DNA of 64,000 bases, from positions 62,001 through 126,000 of the forward strand of contig CAKUXV010000004.1 of assembly GCA_934700895.1 (NCBI GenBank), in the 5' to 3' direction. Every line of letters starts with the position of its first letter. Position 1 is the first letter of the stretch. The notes below the pieces were generated by a model. It saw only the letters and a list, made by a program, of their open reading frames with translations. It had not been told where the DNA came from and searched no databases. This document shows, piece after piece, positions 17,253 to 24,688 of this stretch. Made by a program: the position numbers and the translations under genes. This DNA comes from an uncultured Bacilli bacterium. GTDB lineage: Bacteria; Bacillota_I; Bacilli_A; RFN20; CAG-826.

Positions 17253-18888
17253 TTCCACCAAAGACATCGCTTTGGCTGAATCCACTGACAAAGTAATCGA
17301 GGAATTCCAAGAGCAGGAAGCCCCTTCTTTTGACGCGGGAGCAGAAAAAGTAACCCCCGAGCAAGAGGAAAAAGAGGAAAGGGAATTCCACCACTTGGAA
17401 TCCAGCGTTCCCACCTTAGAAGAAACCAAAGCCCGTTACGCGGAAGAAAAAGAAATCCGCAAGCATCGCAAAGAAAATGCCAAAGTCGCTTTAAACGTTG
17501 AAAAAACCAAACTTAATCAGCTGAAAGTGAATCTAGGCAAAGTCAAACTCGATCCTTCCAAGAAGGACGAAATCGCCATATTGGAAAAGCAAGTCGCGGC
17601 TCAGCAGGAAATCGTAGACGAGAAAGACCTCGCGGTCAAACTCGCTCACATCACCTATAAGCCAGAACTCGCGGAAAACAAAACAATTTTAGCCGTTCGC
17701 CACCTCCGCATGTTCTTCCGTCTTGGCGCGTGGCCTAATTACGTCAAGCTCAAAGCCGTCCATGACGTTTCCTTTGATATCAAAGAAGGAGAAACCTTTG
17801 GCATTGTCGGCGAATCCGGATGCGGCAAATCGACGACCGGACGTTGCATCATGCATCTTTATGACATCACCAGCGGCTCCATCTATTTTAAAGGATACCG
17901 CGTGGGAGCAGGCGACCGTTGGAACAAAAAGGAAATCAAATACTCCAATATTCACGCGAACGAAGCCATCGCGGACTTAAAGAGGGAAGAGGCCACTCGC
18001 TGCGCTTCCGCTTCTAACGCGGAACAAGAAAAAATCCATCAGGAAATCCAAGGGAAAATCGCGGCCATCAACGATCGTCGCCAAATGGTTTTGGAACGTC
18101 AGAAGACGAAAATCAAAGCCATTCACTATGACAACAAGCATGCCCCGCGTGCCCTTCTTAATGAAATTCAGATGATCTTCCAAGACCCCGTGGATTCTTT
18201 GGATCCGCGCATGACGGTCGAAGACATCATTCAAGAAGGTTTACGTATCCAGGGCAAACACAACCGTTTGGACAACCATCAAAAGACGGTGGAGATCCTT
18301 AAGAAAGTCGGCCTCGTTCCCGAGCACGCTTCCCGCTACCCCCACGAATTCTCCGGTGGTCAACGTCAACGTATTGGTATCGCTCGTGCGCTCATCATGA
18401 ATCCCAAGCTCTTGATTTGCGATGAGCCCATCTCCGCTTTGGACGTTTCGATTCGCGCCCAAATCATCAATTTGTTGAATGACTTAAAAGAAGAAATGGG
18501 ACTTACGATGATTTTCATCGCCCACGACCTTTCTACCGTTAAGTACTTCTGCAACCGCATCGCGGTTATGTATTTTGGGAATATGGTGGAACTCGCTACT
18601 TCCGAAGAGCTCTTCCGTCACCCATTGCACCCCTATACCAAATCTCTTCTTTCGGCGATTCCTCAACCGAACCCCTTTTCCGAGAAAAGACGTCAACGCA
18701 TCGTTTATCACCCGGATGAGGTTCATGACTATTCGACCGATAAGCCTTCGTTCCGCGAAATCCTTCCTGGCCATTTCGTCCTATGCAACGACAAAGAAGA
18801 GGCGGAATACAAAAAGGAAATCGAGGCTTTGGATAAAGGGGACATCGTCCTTCGCGGCGGTGTTGAAGTTCGGAAAAACGAGCAATAA
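17239..18888 (+). CDS. oppF: Oligopeptide ABC transporter ATPase OppF with N-terminal extension
   Basis: The second ATPase of the Opp complex, 549 residues. About 150 acidic and basic residues precede the ABC core, which begins near ILAVRHLRMFF. Walker A is GESGCGKSTT (about residue 191). A charged insertion of about 90 residues comes before the Q-loop MIFQDPVDSLDPR. The signature FSGGQRQRIGIARAL, Walker B LLICDEPISALD and H-loop IAHDLSTV are intact. The start lies inside the end of oppD, preceded by an internal GGAGG (17221-17225). It closes the operon and a terminator follows. Confidence 0.93.
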   Translation: MKKNNSTKDIALAESTDKVIEEFQEQEAPSFDAGAEKVTPEQEEKEEREFHHLESSVPTLEETKARYAEEKEIRKHRKENAKVALNVEKTKLNQLKVNLGKVKLDPSKKDEIAILEKQVAAQQEIVDEKDLAVKLAHITYKPELAENKTILAVRHLRMFFRLGAWPNYVKLKAVHDVSFDIKEGETFGIVGESGCGKSTTGRCIMHLYDITSGSIYFKGYRVGAGDRWNKKEIKYSNIHANEAIADLKREEATRCASASNAEQEKIHQEIQGKIAAINDRRQMVLERQKTKIKAIHYDNKHAPRALLNEIQMIFQDPVDSLDPRMTVEDIIQEGLRIQGKHNRLDNHQKTVEILKKVGLVPEHASRYPHEFSGGQRQRIGIARALIMNPKLLICDEPISALDVSIRAQIINLLNDLKEEMGLTMIFIAHDLSTVKYFCNRIAVMYFGNMVELATSEELFRHPLHPYTKSLLSAIPQPNPFSEKRRQRIVYHPDEVHDYSTDKPSFREILPGHFVLCNDKEEAEYKKEIEALDKGDIVLRGGVEVRKNEQ

Positions 18889-18904
18889 ATCCTTAAACGT
18901 CTTT

Positions 18905-18942
18905 AAAAGGGAAAATGGCGCTTATGCTTTTCCCCTTTTTTA
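18905..18942 (+). terminator. Terminator of the opp operon
   Basis: AAAAGGGAAAA (18905-18915) pairs with TTTTCCC(C)TTTT from 18928, with one bulge, and runs into further T residues. Confidence 0.8.
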
Positions 18943-19089
18943 TTTTGAGGTATTTTCTCCACATCTTACGGGCAATCACGCATTCTGGTTCAACGTTGTG
19001 GTACACAAAGTTAAAAGTTTCTAGTAAATGGGGGTTAATTAAACATTTTCTTTTGTCAAGGGAGCGACACTAACTCCTAATTGTAGTTC

Positions 19090-19884
19090 TCAATCAACCA
19101 GCCAAGAGAGCAAATGATAGTCGGATGAAAGATACACGTTTGGCACATCAAAATGGGTATACCCCTCTATGATTGTGATTTTTGCTTCGTCGTTCATTTT
19201 GGATAACGAATGAATGAAATCAATGGAGCTTTGCGGATCAACAATGGTGTCGTCCGTACCTACAAACGCCCATACGGGTTTATCTTTTAATTTATTTAAG
19301 TTGGCGTCGTTTAATGTTACGTTCCCGGAAAGTGGGGCGATTTTATAGAATGCATTCGGATTGGAAAGGGCGATATCCCACGTACCTTTGCCACCCATCG
19401 AATGACCGGTAATGGAAATTCTCCCCTTGTTGCACTTTAATTCAGCTGAAACCTCATTTAAAAATGAAAATAAATCATTTCCTACATCGCTCCAGCCCCG
19501 TTTTCCATATGGAAGTTGTGGAAAAACAATATACGAATTCGGGGACACTTTGTTTTCTTTAACGAATTTTGGCAATCCGTCCTCGTTCGTTAGCAAATTT
19601 AAATCGCCTTCCGCGCTTGTTGGTTTTCCGCTTCCGCCATGCAGATAGAGAATCAAAGGCATGTCTTCAATCGCATTTTCCGGAGTGTAAAGGTAATAAT
19701 TAAACTTTTGTCCCGATTCAAGCGTTAACGCCAAAGCGTCAAACGATGATGGACTCACGTTATCACTGGTAGATTTTATGTTTTCCGATTCAGTGTTACC
19801 AATTGAACTGTTTCCAGCATTTGCGCAAGAGCACAATAGCAATAACGGAAGAAAGCATGCTTCGGTAAGTTTTCTCATTTTCAT
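19090..19884 (-). CDS. Secreted lipoprotein esterase/peptidase-like alpha/beta hydrolase
   Basis: Start chosen at 19884 because an AAAGAGGA ribosome site precedes it and the product then begins MKMRKLTEACFLPLLLLCSC, a lipoprotein signal with the lipid cysteine at residue 20. The reading frame continues open upstream without a signal. The mature part is an alpha/beta hydrolase of the polyhydroxybutyrate-depolymerase/feruloyl-esterase type: LILYLHGGSGKPTSAEG forms the oxyanion region, and ITGHSMGGKGTWD has the nucleophile serine. WAFVGTDDTIVDP has the acid and EGYTHFDVPN the histidine. It probably acts on an ester at the cell surface. It lies in an AT-rich block and has no operon partner. Confidence 0.75.
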   Translation of the reverse strand: MKMRKLTEACFLPLLLLCSCANAGNSSIGNTESENIKSTSDNVSPSSFDALALTLESGQKFNYYLYTPENAIEDMPLILYLHGGSGKPTSAEGDLNLLTNEDGLPKFVKENKVSPNSYIVFPQLPYGKRGWSDVGNDLFSFLNEVSAELKCNKGRISITGHSMGGKGTWDIALSNPNAFYKIAPLSGNVTLNDANLNKLKDKPVWAFVGTDDTIVDPQSSIDFIHSLSKMNDEAKITIIEGYTHFDVPNVYLSSDYHLLSWLVD

Positions 19885-20236
19885 ATAGAAATCCTCTTTA
19901 AAACCCTGTACGTATGGTAGCACCGGGTTAAAAACATGCCATAAGAAGTTGTGCTTTTGTTTAAATGCCGAAATTTCCCATTCATAAAGGGGCTGGCACC
20001 ATTTGTACCCCAAAAAATGTCGCTCATTAAAACGCCTCTCATAATTTGCAAAGGCGTCCTGAACATAGCGCAAAGCTGGCTCTGCCTTTGAAAGGATAGA
20101 TAAAACTTTTTAATAGATTTGAAATATAAACCGGTATTTTGTTTCGACAATCTAGTACTAAAATGAACACCATATTTATCATTTGCAAAAATAATTTTTG
20201 AAAGAACACCGTTGCAGGTGCACTGGTAACCTTAAA
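19885..20236. other. Gene-poor AT-rich spacer between esterase and IS remnant
   Basis: No convincing gene, RNA or terminator was seen here. A reading frame continues from the esterase on the minus strand for 63 codons but lacks a ribosome site and any recognisable motif. It may be debris from earlier rearrangement. Confidence 0.5.
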
Positions 20237-21050
20237 GTAGACACTCCATTCAAATATTTGGACACCATGGAATAAAATTTACGCAAGGAGGCCTCTAAGG
20301 AGAATATGACAAAGGAAAAATTAGACATAGGGAGGCACGTCTGCGAACACGAGCTCACCGCAAAGGAGGCAGCCGAATCGAGCCGGGTGACACTTCAGGC
20401 GATTTACGCCTACGTAAGGGATACATGAAATCAATCGGAATCGAGCTGCTTCCGCGCGGAATCAAAAGGCCGGAGCCGACAGCCGATTACGGGTCGATGA
20501 CGAAGGGGGGCTCATAAACGAGCTGATGCTCAAAGACATCGAGGTGGCCCGCGCAAAAAAGGGTACTCGGTGAAAGGGGGCGGAAAGGCGACAGGAACAC
20601 GTATTTCGACGGTTTGGAGATGGTCGCCGAAAAGATAAAGAAAATAGAAGGGCTCAATCCGATTTTGCACACCGATCAAGGCACCGCCTACGCTTCAAAG
20701 GGCTTCAACGAGCTCCTTCCCCCAATATCATCTCACGCATTCGATGTCCCGCGCTGGAACGCCGACGGACAAAGGGGCGATGGAGGCCGTGAACGGGCGG
20801 GCCAAAATCGAGATGTTCATCGATTTCGACGCGGCCCATTGCGGCGACGTGCCGTCGTTCGTTGAGGCGCGCATAAAGTTTTTCAACGAGGAAAGGCCGT
20901 CTTGCGCCTTGGGCTGCGCGACGCCGAGGGCGTATAGGGAAGCGGCCGCAAAAAGGGAACCCGCCCCCAAGAAGCCAAGCAAAATCAAATACGAGAGGAA
21001 GCAAAAGGCAATCAAGGAGGCGGAAAAAAAGAATCATTAAAAGTGTCTAC
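20237..21050 (+). mobile_element. Decayed IS3-family-like insertion element
   Basis: About 814 bases bounded by the inverted repeat GTAGACACT (20237-20245) and AGTGTCTAC (21042-21050). The interior encodes fragments of an IS3-type two-frame transposase and is visibly more GC-rich than the AT-rich DNA on both sides. A clear target duplication was not found. The element is too short and too interrupted to move on its own. Confidence 0.75.
20306..21040 (+). pseudogene. IS3-type transposase remnant (OrfA helix-turn-helix start plus OrfB integrase core)
   Basis: The first frame, 20306-20428, gives 40 residues of a helix-turn-helix protein (KEAAESSRVTLQAIYAYV). The integrase core appears as HTDQGTAYASKGFNE near 20665, with the second catalytic aspartate. 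After a frameshift near 20740 it continues as GTPTDKGAMEAVNGRAKIEM (20744-21040), containing the catalytic glutamate, then NEERPSCALGCATP. The part with the first catalytic aspartate is missing or scrambled between 20430 and 20610. The remnant carries at least two frame changes and is non-functional. Confidence 0.8.
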
Positions 21051-21113
21051 AAAACGTTGACTACTGCACTTTTAACTCCTCGCTAAAAATTGTAATTTGT
21101 CTCTCAAATGTTT

Positions 21114-21590
21114 TTATAGTGTTTTAATCCAATTTTCAATATCTTGTTCTTTTGTAACAAGTTTATCGCTATAACTTTCAAATACAATGTTCATACCTTC
21201 GTAAATTTCTGAATTTGGACATAAAGTTCTAATTTCTTTGAACGTCTTTCCAAGCCATCCAGCATTAGTTGCAAAAGGCTTTATTGTTTTCCCTGATAAA
21301 TCATTTCGATTCAAAAATGTTCTTATTGCAGGAGCAGGTCTGTACCACCATACAGGAGTTCCAAGTATAATTTCATCATATTTGCTTAAATCAATGTCTG
21401 TGTCTTGTATTTTTGGCAAACGATTACTAGCCTCACTATTTTGTTCATCTTTTACAACAGCATCATAATCTTCTGAATATGGAATAACTGTTTTGATTTC
21501 TAAAATATCGCAATTCAAATTTTCTCTAATTTTGTTTGCTATCATTTTTGTATTGCCTGTATAAGAAAAAAATACTACTAATTTATTCAT
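21114..21590 (-). CDS. Flavodoxin-like protein
   Basis: A 158-residue protein with the FMN phosphate loop FFSYTGNTKMIA at the N-terminus, EIILGTPVWWYRPAPAI for the aromatic isoalloxazine contact, and PFATNAGWLGKTF for the second flavin loop. It resembles the short flavodoxins that accompany CMD-cupin proteins and alpha/beta hydrolases in mobile redox clusters. It would carry low-potential electrons or act as a small NAD(P)H-dependent reductase. It shares strand and AT-rich composition with the upstream CMD-cupin gene, 18 bases away, and probably forms an operon with it. Confidence 0.88.
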   Translation of the reverse strand: MNKLVVFFSYTGNTKMIANKIRENLNCDILEIKTVIPYSEDYDAVVKDEQNSEASNRLPKIQDTDIDLSKYDEIILGTPVWWYRPAPAIRTFLNRNDLSGKTIKPFATNAGWLGKTFKEIRTLCPNSEIYEGMNIVFESYSDKLVTKEQDIENWIKTL

Positions 21591-21608
21591 AAATTTCCTC
21601 CTAATTTT

Positions 21609-22346
21609 TTATAGTTTATCATATTCCTCATTCGTAACCTTTTCGCACCATTCATTACTTGTATTTTCTCCTGGTACTTCTATCGCTAAATGACTAAACC
21701 ATTTATCTTTTTTTGCACCATGCCAATGTTTAACATTGGCTGGAACGGTTACTACATCTCCTATTTTTAAACTTTGAGGCTTTTTGCCTTCTTCTTGATA
21801 CCATCCTTCTCCATCAACACAGATTAAAATTTGACCACCACCTTCTGTTGCCTTATGAATATGCCAATTATTTCTACAACCTGGTTCAAAAGTAACATTT
21901 GCTATAAATACTTTTGTTTCGTTAGGATTTGTTAATGGTTTTAAATATGAATTTCCAACAAAATATTTTGCAAATGATGTGTTAGGTTCTCCAATTCCAA
22001 AAGCTCCTCCATGAGTTTTTTGTGTTTCTTCATTTGCATATACTTCATTTATTAAAGCAAAAGCACTCCACGCTTTTGGCCATCCAGAATAAAAGGCTAA
22101 ATGTGTTACAATTTCAACTGCTTCTTCTTTTGTAATTCCATGTTTTTTTCCCATGACAAAATGTGATTTTAATTGCGGAAATAAACCTTGTGCCATTAAA
22201 GCTGATATTGTAATCATGCTTCTATCCCTTAACGATAGTTTATCCTCTCTATTCCATATTTCTCCAAACAATATATCATCATTTAGTTCAGCAAATTTTG
22301 GAGCTAACTTTCCTAAATTTTCTCTGCCTGCTGTTTGTTTTTCCAT
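21609..22346 (-). CDS. Carboxymuconolactone decarboxylase-like and cupin fusion protein
   Basis: A 245-residue protein. The ATG at 22346 is preferred over a TTG nine bases earlier because the AAAGGA site then has normal spacing. The N-terminal half (about 10-105) is a CMD/AhpD-like helical domain with RDRSMITISALMAQG and EAVEIVTHLAFYSGWPKAW, but it lacks the AhpD CxxC pair. The C-terminal half is a cupin: NWHIHKATEGGGQILICVDGEGWYQ and VPANVKHWHGAKKD give a His-rich metal site. Such fusions often neighbour flavodoxins and MarR regulators. The substrate is unknown. Confidence 0.87.
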   Translation of the reverse strand: MEKQTAGRENLGKLAPKFAELNDDILFGEIWNREDKLSLRDRSMITISALMAQGLFPQLKSHFVMGKKHGITKEEAVEIVTHLAFYSGWPKAWSAFALINEVYANEETQKTHGGAFGIGEPNTSFAKYFVGNSYLKPLTNPNETKVFIANVTFEPGCRNNWHIHKATEGGGQILICVDGEGWYQEEGKKPQSLKIGDVVTVPANVKHWHGAKKDKWFSHLAIEVPGENTSNEWCEKVTNEEYDKL

Positions 22347-22351
22347 AAATA

Positions 22352-22495
22352 TCAATTCCTTTCCAAAGATAAAGCAACTGTTACATTACCTTTTTCTAAT
22401 ATATTTTTAATTTTTCCTGATTTATATCTTCTATATATCCCAATTTTGTAAAACCCCCAACTATTTGTATCATAGTAAATTACTAATTTGTTCAT
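22352..22495 (-). CDS. Short 47-residue reading frame of doubtful status
   Basis: It starts MNKLVIYYD, similar to the N-terminus of the flavodoxin downstream (MNKLVVFFS), but the flavin-binding loop is absent and the rest is Lys-rich. It overlaps the ribosome site of the CMD-cupin gene and lies beside the hydrolase remnant. It is more likely debris than a working gene. Confidence 0.25.
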   Translation of the reverse strand: MNKLVIYYDTNSWGFYKIGIYRRYKSGKIKNILEKGNVTVALSLERN

Positions 22496-22828
22496 TTAAC
22501 GCTTTCTTCTTTTGATAACGAACTTCTTCATTATTTCCTTCATCAAAATATCCATTTGCTTTTTTTCATATCATACATAGTTACAGCAACCGTTGCTTTA
22601 ATCCTTGGATCAAGCGATGTAGCATTTAACGCCATACCGCCCAAGCCACATATCTCAATAATGCCAATGTGCTCCTCGTCTACATTATCCAAAGACGACA
22701 AAACATATCTGCAGCAAGCGTTATTCCAGATCTATAGCAAACGTTACCTTTCTTCTGTTGACATCATTATATCTAGAAAATGTCTTGTCCCATTTTTCTA
22801 TCAAATTCTTTATTTTGATTTTGCTCAT
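22470..22828 (-). pseudogene. Alpha/beta-hydrolase remnant
   Basis: Fragments of one family are readable in different frames. The N-terminus MSKIKIKNLIEKWDKTF (from 22828) leads into KVTF, a frameshift, then YRSGITLAADMF. After the loss of roughly a hundred codons comes SLDNVDEEHIGIIEICGLGG with the nucleophile region, then MALNATSLDPRIKATVAVTM, and after another shift NGYFDEGNNEEVRYQKKKALN. Intact homologues, known from memory, read GICGWGGMALNAAA at the nucleophile elbow and commonly sit beside flavodoxin and CMD-cupin genes, as here. Several frame changes and an internal deletion make it inactive. Confidence 0.75.
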
Positions 22829-22910
22829 ATCTATCTTCCTATTTTAGAATCATATGTAATATAACATCAGTTTTGTAGCGCTCAACGAAAGCCTTCCAAC
22901 AAAACCGCTA

Positions 22911-23354
22911 TCATTCTTTTGACTTTTGGATCTCTTCTTTTATATCGTATAATTTATTCAACAATTCATTCAGTTTTTTGTTTAATAAGCCACCGTTTTT
23001 TATTGATTCATAAGCCTTCTCCTCTATCTCATATAGTTCTTGTAGCATTGAAGAAGCATATTCTTTTCCTTCATCAGTCAATTTAACACTCAATTCTCTT
23101 TTCTCACCTATAATTTGACTTAAGAAGACATAACCATCCGCTTCCAATTCCTTAATAATTGTATTGATCGTAGTTCTAGGCAAATCCCATGTGTCACATA
23201 TTTCTTTTTGACTATGCTCTTCCCCATCGTTCAAAGCATACAATATCCATAAAAGATTAGGCTTGACTGACTTCTCTTTAGCATATTCGGTATAAAACCC
23301 ATCTATGCTGTAGATAAGCTTTCCAAATTCGTAAAAAAATATTCTAGAATTCAT
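22911..23354 (-). CDS. MarR-family transcriptional regulator
   Basis: A 147-residue winged-helix protein. HSQKEICDTWDLPRTTINTIIKELEADGYV (about residues 47-76) is the recognition region, and GEKRELSVKLTDEGKEYA is the beta wing. The start is preceded by AGGAAAG. It is the first gene of the AT-rich redox block and points in the same direction as the hydrolase remnant, the CMD-cupin protein and the flavodoxin, which it probably controls. A palindrome over its own -10 box suggests autorepression. Confidence 0.88.
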   Translation of the reverse strand: MNSRIFFYEFGKLIYSIDGFYTEYAKEKSVKPNLLWILYALNDGEEHSQKEICDTWDLPRTTINTIIKELEADGYVFLSQIIGEKRELSVKLTDEGKEYASSMLQELYEIEEKAYESIKNGGLLNKKLNELLNKLYDIKEEIQKSKE

Positions 23355-23384
23355 ACTTTAACTTTCCTGTTAAAATCCTAATTC

Positions 23385-23416
23385 GTATTATAATACCAAA
23401 ACCACTTTTCAGTCTA
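23385..23416 (-). promoter_or_regulatory. Promoter and operator of the MarR gene
   Basis: On the minus strand a -35 TAGACT (23411-23416) and -10 TATAAT (23388-23393) are 17 bases apart. The -10 lies inside the perfect palindrome GTATTATAATAC (23385-23396), a plausible MarR operator. Confidence 0.6.
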
Positions 23417-23555
23417 CTCTTTTACAGTATTTTCACTTTTTTCATCCGTCACGTAGTCTTTTTTCTTTTCTAGATTGTTTAACTTTCAATCCTTTTAGAG
23501 TGATAGAGAGACACCGCGCTGAAGAGGCAAAAACGAATCAAAAACAAGTTGCAAT

Positions 23556-23587
23556 AAAAAAGGTTTAACACAAATTGTATTAAACCT
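23556..23587 (-). terminator. Terminator of tmRNA
   Basis: AGGTTTAATAC and GTGTTAAACCT pair on the minus strand with one G-U pair and are followed by TTTTTTATT. It begins about 12 bases past the CCA end of tmRNA. Confidence 0.85.
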
Positions 23588-23598
23588 ATGTTTTCTTA

Positions 23599-23995
23599 TG
23601 GTGGAGTCGCGGGGAATCGAACCCCGGTCCGAAGAAAGTCCCCACACAGCATCTACAGTTTAGGCAGATTCGTTAACCCAGATCCGTCGAACCTACCAAG
23701 GGCGAATAAGGGGCGGCAGTTCATTTTCGTCCAACTTCCCCTGCCAAGAAGCCAGCTTATCGCCTTATCTTGCGCCTATCCCATGCCAAGGCGTGAACGC
23801 ATGGGTAGACGTGCTCGCCCGCGATACGCGGAACCCTATGTCGGGTGCTTAATTAAGCAAGAGCAACGGACGCGCAACGGTTGTTGAGCATCCAGGGTTT
23901 GACAGTTTTGTCAGTTATTGTTTTTTGGTATTAAGGTTTACCAGACCACTGCATCCGTGCGTTGACGGTTTCCCCGTCAAAACCAGTACGGCCCC
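23599..23995 (-). ncRNA. ssrA: tmRNA (SsrA)
   Basis: Rescues stalled ribosomes and tags unfinished proteins. The 5' end on the minus strand reads GGGGCCGTACTGGTTTTGAC, the hallmark tmRNA start. The 3' end carries a T-arm GGTTCGATTCC and the acceptor strand CGACTCCACCA with an encoded CCA. The length of about 397 bases is normal. With the 5' end placed as above, the acceptor stem pairs well except for a C-A mismatch at position 5. The tag reading frame lies at 23853-23912. Its stop falls in the palindromic TTAATTAAG. A promoter and a terminator flank the gene. Confidence 0.96.
23853..23912 (-). other. tmRNA tag-peptide reading frame
   Basis: Read from the resume codon GAC proposed here, the tag is DKTVKPWMLNNRCASVALA followed by TAA, preceded in the finished tag by the alanine from charged tmRNA. 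The hydrophobic end resembles usual degradation tags, and the D-K...ML.N..AS pattern recalls mycoplasma tags. The exact resume codon is inferred from the position of conserved A residues just before it. Confidence 0.65.
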
Positions 23996-24032
23996 AGAAC
24001 AATTTGCCTTTTCGTGTGTTAAAGGCTAGGTA

Positions 24033-24060
24033 ACTATAGGAGCAAAAAGAAAAATATCAA
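24033..24060 (-). promoter_or_regulatory. Promoter of tmRNA
   Basis: TTGATA (24055-24060) and TATAGT (24033-24038) on the minus strand are separated by 16 bases. The transcript would start about 30 bases upstream of the mature 5' end, which RNase P would then trim. Confidence 0.7.
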
Positions 24061-24069
24061 AGGGGAAAA

Positions 24070-24585
24070 TCAAATTTTTGTGACTATTTTCTTACTCTTT
24101 CCCTTTAAAAAGACGGCAAGAACAAGCAAGCAAACAAACGAAAACAACAAAACAACCAACCATAGATAAAACCCATATCCAAAACGTAAGTTGGAAAGGG
24201 GGACGGAAGGGTTGACCAAAAAAATAAATAGAGGAGACAACGCGATTCCTATTACCCCTAATCCCAATAGGCAAATAGAAAGCACGATAATTTTCCAATT
24301 CCCGTAACTAAGCAAAGAACAAATCGCCCCTAAAACGAGGAACTGAAGGCTAAAAAACAAAGGAAGATTAGAACGAAAATAAAAGGAGGATTCTAGGCCG
24401 TTTGAATCAAAAAGAAACGACCCCCCTAGTAGAATTCGTAAAAAAGGAAGGGAAATTGGAGTCTTCAATTCGTCGAAAGTCACCCAAAAAGGAAGGAGGA
24501 AAAATAAAAAGGATAAAAAAACGGCCAGTCCCGCGAAAAGAGGAAACCATTTGATGCAAAATAAGGCAAAACGGCGTTTTTTCAT
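24070..24585 (-). CDS. Hypothetical multi-pass membrane protein
   Basis: The 171 residues include about four hydrophobic segments (roughly 13-37, 70-91, 95-122, 138-160), with a basic N-terminus (MKKRRF) and C-terminus (KGKSKKIVTKI). There is no recognisable domain. It overlaps nothing, is divergent from gene 24689-25840, and ends just ahead of the tmRNA promoter. Sequence is Phe- and Leu-rich, as in many poorly conserved mollicute-type membrane proteins. Confidence 0.6.
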   Translation of the reverse strand: MKKRRFALFCIKWFPLFAGLAVFLSFLFFLLPFWVTFDELKTPISLPFLRILLGGSFLFDSNGLESSFYFRSNLPLFFSLQFLVLGAICSLLSYGNWKIIVLSICLLGLGVIGIALSPLFIFLVNPSVPLSNLRFGYGFYLWLVVLLFSFVCLLVLAVFLKGKSKKIVTKI

Positions 24586-24688
24586 CCTTTGTATTATCCC
24601 CGAACTCTAGGGGTATCGGAACCTTTTTATTTCCAAAACCCCATAACTCGTGTATCGTTTAGTTTGCTTAAGCAAAAGAGAGTGAAAA

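Noticed and set aside
20614..20865. Independent small gene
   Set aside because: Its HTDQG motif shows it is part of the broken transposase.
20237..21050. Functional insertion sequence
   Set aside because: The transposase lacks the first catalytic aspartate region and has several frame changes.
23599..23623. tmRNA 3' end as an attachment site for the AT-rich island
   Set aside because: No second copy of the 3' end and no integrase gene were found between 18900 and 23590, so no att pair can be claimed.
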